Below are positions 7,415-12,218 of a stretch of 12,218 nt of DNA, piece by piece. Source of the stretch: an uncultured Eubacteriales bacterium (GTDB lineage Bacteria > Bacillota > Clostridia > Oscillospirales > QAMX01); NCBI GenBank assembly GCA_900551265.1, contig URVL01000062.1, forward strand, positions 1-12,218. The letters are read 5' to 3'. Position numbers and translations under genes: made by a program. The notes below the pieces were generated by a model, which saw only the letters and a list, made by a program, of their open reading frames with translations, made no database searches and was not told where the DNA came from. The first letter of the stretch is position 1. The number at the start of each line of letters is the position of its first letter.

Positions 7415-7444
7415 AATGCCCCCGTTTTTGCGGGGGCATTTTTT
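7415..7444 (+). terminator. Rho-independent terminator after the exported-protein gene
   Basis: A perfect 10-bp stem, AATGCCCCCG (7415-7424) with CGGGGGCATT (7431-7440), encloses a six-base loop and is followed by a T run. There is no T run on the other side, so it acts for rightward transcription only. It separates the single-gene unit from the metabolic operon. Confidence 0.93.
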
Positions 7445-7531
7445 ATTGGAATGTAGTACGGGTCAGCTTGGTGCGCGAATATTTGATGATAAATTCCGCG
7501 TTTCATATGGGGAATCTGTCATCCCTGTCCA

Positions 7532-7560
7532 TTGACATTATCCAGCTGAAATAGTATCAT
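7532..7560 (+). promoter_or_regulatory. Promoter of the malate/NfnAB operon
   Basis: A perfect -35 TTGACA (7532-7537), a 17-base spacer and a -10 TATCAT (7555-7560, five of six). The transcript start would be near 7567, about 32 nt before the first ATG. No clear operator dyad is seen around it. Confidence 0.75.
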
Positions 7561-7598
7561 AAATGTTGGAGAATCATTACAGAAACAGGAGGGTTATT

Positions 7599-8705
7599 AT
7601 GCCGAGAGTCATCGTGGATTGGGAAACCATCAATCATTTTGTAATCGACGCATTTGTGGGAGTCGGCGTGCCGCGGGAGGACGCCGTGATCTGTGCAGAC
7701 GTTTTGCTCGAGTCCGACCGCCGCGGTATTGAATCGCATGGCGTCAATCGCTTTAAGCCCATTTATATAGACCGCATCATTGCAGGCATTCAACAGCCTG
7801 TAACGAAGTTCGAGATCATCCGTGAAACGCCCACGACTGCCGTTGTCGACGGGCACGACGGTATGGGACAGGTGATTGGCTACAAATCTATGACTATGGC
7901 GATTGAAAAAGCAAAGAAATATGGAATGGGTATGGTCGCCGCACGTAATTCCTGCCATTACGGTATTGCCGGTTACTATGCTACCATGGCAACAAAAGCC
8001 GGTATGATCGGTATCACCGGCACAAACGCACGTCCCTCCATCGCGCCCACTTTCGGTGTCGAACCGATGATGGGTACCAACCCGCTTACGTTCGGTATGC
8101 CGACGGATGAGGAATTTCCGTTCGTACTTGACTGTGCCACTTCCATTACCCAGCGCGGTAAGATTGAATATTTTGAACGGCTTGGGCTCCCCACGCCGGA
8201 GGGTATGGTTGTCGGTAACGACGGTCTGCCGAAAACGGATTCTGCGCAGATCCTGAAGGATTTTAATACCGGCGAAGCTGCGCTTGCGCCGCTTGGCGGC
8301 ATTGGCGAGGAATTGGCTGGTTATAAGGGATACGGTTATGCGGCAGTCGTAGAAATTCTTTCTGCTGCGCTGCAACAGGGCAATTATATGAAGATGCTTC
8401 TTGGGCTTGAAAATGGCAAGAAAGTGCCGTTCCACTTGGGGCATTTCTTTATCGCCATTGACACGGAAGCGTTTATGGGGGCAGATTCGTTCCGCAAGAC
8501 CACGGGCGATATTCTCCGTGAGCTGCGCGCTTCCAAAAAAGCGCCCGGTCATGACCGTATTTACACAGCAGGCGAGAAAGAGTGGCTGGTCTGGCAGGAA
8601 CGCAAAAATTCCGGCGTGCCGGTTACGGAACCCGTACAGAAAGAGATCTGTGAAGTCCGCGATAATTTGGGCCTGACGCAGTACCGGTTCCCGTGGGAAG
8701 CCTAA
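7599..8705 (+). CDS. Type-2 malate/L-lactate dehydrogenase family oxidoreductase
   Basis: NAD(P)-dependent 2-hydroxyacid dehydrogenase of the Ldh2/MDH2 family (COG2055), unrelated to classical Rossmann-type malate dehydrogenase. The 368-residue length is normal. Family features include R42 and S46-H47-G48 (in RRGIESHGVNRF), DGHDGMGQ (84-91), the catalytic-type histidine H120 in SCHYG where SNHFG or SNHYG is more common, GTNPLTFGMP (159-168), and GYKGYGYA (241-248). The start at 7599 follows AGGAGGG by five bases; the upstream in-frame ATG at 7563 has no ribosome site. Family members also oxidise lactate, ureidoglycolate or sulfolactate. The malic enzyme 13 nt downstream favours malate/oxaloacetate, but the substrate is inferred from context only. 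Confidence 0.88.
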   Translation: MPRVIVDWETINHFVIDAFVGVGVPREDAVICADVLLESDRRGIESHGVNRFKPIYIDRIIAGIQQPVTKFEIIRETPTTAVVDGHDGMGQVIGYKSMTMAIEKAKKYGMGMVAARNSCHYGIAGYYATMATKAGMIGITGTNARPSIAPTFGVEPMMGTNPLTFGMPTDEEFPFVLDCATSITQRGKIEYFERLGLPTPEGMVVGNDGLPKTDSAQILKDFNTGEAALAPLGGIGEELAGYKGYGYAAVVEILSAALQQGNYMKMLLGLENGKKVPFHLGHFFIAIDTEAFMGADSFRKTTGDILRELRASKKAPGHDRIYTAGEKEWLVWQERKNSGVPVTEPVQKEICEVRDNLGLTQYRFPWEA

Positions 8706-8718
8706 AGGAGGATGAGAG

Positions 8719-9891
8719 ATGGATATTAGACAAGAGTCCTTAAAAAAGCACGCCGAGTGGGGCGGTAAAATTGAAATCGTCACGCGTTGTCCAATTCATA
8801 ACCGTGAGGACCTCTCATTGGCTTATACGCCTGGTGTGGCAGAACCATGCCTGGAGATTCAGAGACATCCGGAAAAGTCCTATGAACTGACGCGCCGTCA
8901 CAACCTGGTTGCCGTCATCACGGACGGTACGGCAATTTTGGGGCTCGGTGATATTGGCCCGGAAGCCGGTATGCCTGTCATGGAAGGAAAGTGCGCTCTC
9001 TTTAAGGCGTTTGCAGACGTGGATGCCTTTCCGATTTGTGTGAAGTCCAAGGACATCGATGAGATTGTGCGAACCATTCAGTTGATTTCTGGCAGCTTTG
9101 GCGGTATCAATCTGGAAGACATTTCAGCACCCCGCTGTTTTGAAATCGAACGCCGTCTCAAAGAAGTCTGCGACATTCCAGTTTTCCATGATGATCAGCA
9201 CGGTACGGCCATTGTTGTAGCGGCGGCACTGATTAATGCCTTAAAAGTTGTTGGAAAGCAAATTGGTGATATCAAGGTTGTCATTAACGGCGCAGGATCC
9301 GCCGGTATCGCAATCGGAAAGCACCTTCTAAATATGGGTGTGCGTCATCTTACCATGGTTGACCGCTTTGGTATCATTGCCTCCGATATGGACGGCTTAA
9401 ACGACGCGCACCGTGAGATCGCACAGGTCACTAATCTGGAGGGCCGGCATGGGACACTGGCCGATGCCATGGCAGGTGCGGACGTCTTTATCGGCGTTTC
9501 CGCTCCCAATATCGTCAGTCGGGAAATGGTGGCCTCCATGGCGCCGGACGCTATTGTCTTTCCCATGGCGAACCCCACTCCGGAAATTATGCCGGACGAG
9601 GCGCTCTCCGCTGGCGCGAGAATTGTTGGGACAGGCCGTTCGGATTTCCCGAATCAGATTAATAATGTTCTGGCGTTTCCCGGGATTTTCCGTGGCGCGC
9701 TTGACTGCCGCGCTTCCTGTATCAACGAAGAAATGAAGGTGGCAACGTCATTTGCGCTGGCGGCACTGATTCCGGATGAAGAGCTGAATGAGCGCAATAT
9801 TATCGCCCCTGCGCTTGATAAGCGTGTTGCAAAAACCGTTGCAGAGGCCGTTGCAAAAGCGGCACGCGCAACAGGCGTCGCCCGTATTTAA
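8719..9891 (+). CDS. Malic enzyme (oxidative decarboxylation of malate to pyruvate)
   Basis: Converts malate to pyruvate and CO2 with reduction of NAD(P)+. The 390-residue size fits the short bacterial form without a phosphotransacetylase tail. Catalytic Tyr36 is in [12 protein letters not shown], Lys91 in MEGKCALFK, metal ligands E133 and D134 in NLEDISAP, and D158-D159 in FHDDQHGT. The dinucleotide fold has GAGSAG at 191-196, with D215 at the end of the second strand, which usually goes with NAD rather than NADP. AAAGGAGG, which overlaps the stop of the preceding dehydrogenase gene, lies seven bases before the ATG, so the two genes are very probably co-transcribed and coupled. The cofactor preference is inferred. 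Confidence 0.95.
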   Translation: MDIRQESLKKHAEWGGKIEIVTRCPIHNREDLSLAYTPGVAEPCLEIQRHPEKSYELTRRHNLVAVITDGTAILGLGDIGPEAGMPVMEGKCALFKAFADVDAFPICVKSKDIDEIVRTIQLISGSFGGINLEDISAPRCFEIERRLKEVCDIPVFHDDQHGTAIVVAAALINALKVVGKQIGDIKVVINGAGSAGIAIGKHLLNMGVRHLTMVDRFGIIASDMDGLNDAHREIAQVTNLEGRHGTLADAMAGADVFIGVSAPNIVSREMVASMAPDAIVFPMANPTPEIMPDEALSAGARIVGTGRSDFPNQINNVLAFPGIFRGALDCRASCINEEMKVATSFALAALIPDEELNERNIIAPALDKRVAKTVAEAVAKAARATGVARI

Positions 9892-9967
9892 AATATTGTA
9901 ACCGGCTGCGCCCTATAAACTGGGTCCGCGTCCGTGGAATTATCCTTAAAAGTCAGGAGTCTTGACC

Positions 9968-10807
9968 ATGTACAAAATCGTAAAAAAAAGGGATCTTAAT
10001 CCGACTGTTTCCCTGATTGAAGTGGAGGCGCCCATGGCGGCGCGCCGCGCAAAGGCCGGGCAATTTGTTATTATTATCCCGGATGAAAAGGGAGAACGTA
10101 TTCCGCTTACGGTCGCAGATTACGACCGGGAGCGCGGGACCGTTACGGTGATCTTTCAGGTTGTGGGTACCAGTACTCTAAAACTCCAGCATTTGAAGGA
10201 GGGCGACAGCGTCTACGCGTTTGTTGGACCGCTTGGCCGTCCGACAAATACGGAGGGCCTGAAAAATGTCGCTGTAATCGGCGGCGGTGTCGGTAACGCC
10301 ATCGCATATCCTGTTGCGAAGGCACTGCATGAGGCTGGTACCCGCGTCACTACAATCGCCGGTTTCCGTTCCAGCGACTTGGTTATTTTGGAGGACGAGT
10401 TTGACGCGGTCAGCGATCATTTCATTCGCATGTCGGATGACGGTACGTGGGGAGAAAAGGGCCTTGTGACCGATGCATTACGTGCGTTAATCGAAGGTGG
10501 CGAAAAATTTGACGAAGTCATCGCCATCGGACCGATTGTTATGATGAAATTCGTCAGCCTTCTCACAAAGGAATATGGGATTAAAACGGTTGTCAGCATG
10601 AATCCCATTATGATTGACGGTACCGGCATGTGCGGCGGATGCCGTCTGACAGTTGGCGGCGAATCCAAATTTGCCTGCGTAGACGGGCCGGAGTTTGATG
10701 GTCATCAGGTTGACTTTGACGAAGCAATTGCCAGAAGCGGTATGTATCGTGACCAGGAGCGGCACAGTTATGAAGCAACCTGTAATCTTTTCAAGGGGGT
10801 AGACTGA
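9968..10807 (+). CDS. nfnA: NfnA: FAD/[2Fe-2S] subunit of the bifurcating NADH-ferredoxin:NADP+ oxidoreductase
   Basis: Small subunit of the cytoplasmic NfnAB complex, which couples NADH and reduced ferredoxin to the reduction of two NADP+ (reversible). The 279-residue protein has a ferredoxin-reductase FAD domain with RIPLTVADYD (44-53), a nucleotide-binding domain with GGGVGNAIAYPVAKAL (105-120), and a C-terminal cluster site D217-x4-C222-x2-C225-x11-C237. The Asp takes the place of the first of four Cys in the related PyrK, as is typical of NfnA. ATG at 9968 is chosen because AGGAG is eight bases upstream; the in-frame TTG at 9962 is too close to it. The 76-nt gap after the malic enzyme has no terminator or convincing promoter. 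PyrK and sulfide dehydrogenase beta are relatives, but the partner gene supports Nfn. Confidence 0.92.
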   Translation: MYKIVKKRDLNPTVSLIEVEAPMAARRAKAGQFVIIIPDEKGERIPLTVADYDRERGTVTVIFQVVGTSTLKLQHLKEGDSVYAFVGPLGRPTNTEGLKNVAVIGGGVGNAIAYPVAKALHEAGTRVTTIAGFRSSDLVILEDEFDAVSDHFIRMSDDGTWGEKGLVTDALRALIEGGEKFDEVIAIGPIVMMKFVSLLTKEYGIKTVVSMNPIMIDGTGMCGGCRLTVGGESKFACVDGPEFDGHQVDFDEAIARSGMYRDQERHSYEATCNLFKGVD

Positions 10808-10808
10808 T

Positions 10809-12203
10809 ATGCCGAATATGAGTTTGAAGAAAAACGAAATGCCGTCTCAGGCGCCGGATGTTCGTAATAAAAACTTTGAAGAAGTGGCGCTCGGCTATAC
10901 CCCTGAACTTGCAGCTGACGAGGCGGCTCGTTGTTTGAATTGTAAGAATGCACCCTGTGTATCGGGTTGTCCCGTACATGTAAACATTCCCGGTTTTATA
11001 GCGAAAATTCGTGAAGGGAATCTTGAAGGCGCATACGCTGTTCTTTCAGACGCCAATGCACTACCCGCTGTCTGCGGCCGCGTTTGTCCGCAGGAGTCGC
11101 AATGTGAAGCCAAGTGTATTCGCGGCATCAAGGGTGAGCCGGTGGGAATCGGCCGTCTGGAGCGTTATACAGCTGACTGTCATTTGAAAAACCCGGGTAA
11201 GCCTGCTGAAAAGCCGGTGTCCAACGGCCATCGCGTTGCTGTGATCGGCGCCGGTCCCGCCGGTCTGACCTGCGCCGGCGAGCTTGCAAAAATGGGATAC
11301 GAAGTCACGATATTTGAAGCGCTTCATGTTGCCGGCGGCGTTTTGGTGTATGGCATCCCTCAGTTCCGTCTGCCGAAAGAAATTGTTGCAGCTGAAATTG
11401 AAAATTTGAAGGCTCTTGGCGTTCGTGTGGAGACAAATGTTGTGGTTGGGCGCTCAGAGACGGTTGATGAACTTTTTGAGGATGGTTACGAGGCCGTTTT
11501 TCTTGGCACAGGCGCTGGGCTTCCCATGTTCATGGGAATTCCGGGCGAAAGTTTGAATGGCGTCTGCTCTGCGAACGAATTTTTGACCCGTGTCAACTTG
11601 ATGAAAGCCTATCGTGACGATACCGACACGCCAATTTACCGTGCGCGTCGCGTGGTCGTTGTTGGCGGCGGAAATGTTGCCATGGATGCCGCGCGCTGCG
11701 CCAAACGTTTAGGCGCTGAAGAAGTTTCCATCGTCTACCGCCGCAGCGAGGCAGAAATGCCTGCGCGCCGTGAGGAAATTGAACATGCCAAGGAAGAGGG
11801 GATTGTTATGCGCGTTTTGCAAAATCCCGTTGAAATCCTGGGCACAGAGGGAAAAGACCGTCGTGTATGCGCGGTGCGCTGTATTCGTATGGAGCTCGGA
11901 GAACCGGATGCCTCCGGACGCCGGAGACCCGTTGCAATTCCTGGCTCTGAATATGAGCTTGCGTGTGATTTCGTCATTATGGCGCTGGGTACCCGTCCAA
12001 ATCCGTTAATCAGTTCGACGACAGAACATCTTGAAACCAAACGCGGCGGCGTTTTGGTCGCTGATGAACAGGGCAAAACAACCCGTGAGGGTGTGTTCGC
12101 CGGAGGTGATGCTGTGACGGGCGCCGCAACTGTCATACTTGCTATGGGAGCGGGAAAAACCTCCGCCCGTGCGATCGACGAATACATTCGTAATAAGAAG
12201 TAG
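10809..12203 (+). CDS. nfnB: NfnB: FAD/[4Fe-4S] NADPH-binding subunit (GltD/GltA-like)
   Basis: Large subunit of NfnAB, carrying the bifurcating FAD and the NADPH site. The 464-residue protein begins with two [4Fe-4S] motifs, C42-x2-C45-x4-C50-x3-C54 and C89-x3-C93-x5-C99-x3-C103. The FAD fold GAGPAGL is at 147-153, the NADPH fold GGGNVAMD at 286-293, and VFAGGDAVTGAATVILAMGAG closes the FAD domain near the C-terminus. It starts one base after the nfnA stop; AAGGGGG is nine bases upstream. Such proteins are often labelled glutamate synthase small subunit, but no large glutamate synthase gene is present in the window and the adjacent nfnA settles the role. The coding sequence ends 15 bases before the window edge, so its terminator is not visible. 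Confidence 0.94.
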   Translation: MPNMSLKKNEMPSQAPDVRNKNFEEVALGYTPELAADEAARCLNCKNAPCVSGCPVHVNIPGFIAKIREGNLEGAYAVLSDANALPAVCGRVCPQESQCEAKCIRGIKGEPVGIGRLERYTADCHLKNPGKPAEKPVSNGHRVAVIGAGPAGLTCAGELAKMGYEVTIFEALHVAGGVLVYGIPQFRLPKEIVAAEIENLKALGVRVETNVVVGRSETVDELFEDGYEAVFLGTGAGLPMFMGIPGESLNGVCSANEFLTRVNLMKAYRDDTDTPIYRARRVVVVGGGNVAMDAARCAKRLGAEEVSIVYRRSEAEMPARREEIEHAKEEGIVMRVLQNPVEILGTEGKDRRVCAVRCIRMELGEPDASGRRRPVAIPGSEYELACDFVIMALGTRPNPLISSTTEHLETKRGGVLVADEQGKTTREGVFAGGDAVTGAATVILAMGAGKTSARAIDEYIRNKK

Positions 12204-12218
12204 TATTGGAGCACGTAT

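Noticed and set aside
7557..8783. A 408-codon open frame on the minus strand opposite the dehydrogenase gene
   Set aside because: It lies entirely antisense to a well-supported enzyme gene and the start of the malic enzyme, has no ribosome site or promoter, and its protein resembles no family. It arises from codon composition.
9892..9967. Possible promoter or hairpin between the malic enzyme gene and nfnA
   Set aside because: TTGTAA and TATAAA are only 12 bases apart, too close for a sigma-A promoter. The GC-rich stretch forms no stable stem with a usable loop and has no T run.
10809..12203. Glutamate synthase small subunit (GltD) as the identity of the last gene
   Set aside because: The sequence family fits, but there is no large glutamate synthase subunit next to it, while nfnA is one base upstream, so NfnB is the better call.

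Overview
This window is chromosomal core-genome sequence from an anaerobic, Gram-positive-type bacterium, most likely a member of the Clostridia (Bacillota) of about 50% GC. The supporting signs are strong AGGAGG-type ribosome binding sites, a Bacillus-type LexA operator, a DUF1385 (YqhQ) gene directly before prmC, and the electron-bifurcating NfnAB pair. I see no mobile element, CRISPR array, rRNA or tRNA.

Left part, minus strand (about 6572 down to 1): a tightly packed operon read right to left as DUF1385/yqhQ, prmC, recA, rimO, pgsA, cysS, then the first codons of another gene that runs off the left edge. Genes overlap or sit 1-50 nt apart and I see no internal terminator. A good sigma-A promoter with an extended -10 precedes yqhQ. 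Between its -10 and -35 lies a near-consensus LexA (SOS) box, so recA and its housekeeping neighbours are probably induced together by DNA damage. The gene at the left edge has a very strong Shine-Dalgarno but no ATG, GTG or TTG start in its only open frame.

Middle (6473-7598): a divergent intergenic region with a second promoter of nearly the same design, reading right. It drives a possible 13-codon leader peptide and then a one-gene unit encoding an exported or membrane-anchored protein that I do not recognise. That unit ends in a textbook rho-independent terminator.

Right part, plus strand (7532-12203): a consensus-like promoter starts a probable four-gene metabolic operon: a type-2 malate/lactate dehydrogenase, a malic enzyme, and both subunits of NfnAB (NADH-dependent reduced ferredoxin:NADP+ oxidoreductase). 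Together these would move carbon between oxaloacetate, malate and pyruvate and balance NADH, NADPH and ferredoxin in a fermenting anaerobe.

Most of the window is ordinary. The best points for a second look are the SOS box over the whole recA operon, the one-residue longer L2 DNA-binding loop in RecA, the missing standard start codon at the left edge, the leader peptide before the unknown exported protein, and the malate/NfnAB gene cluster.
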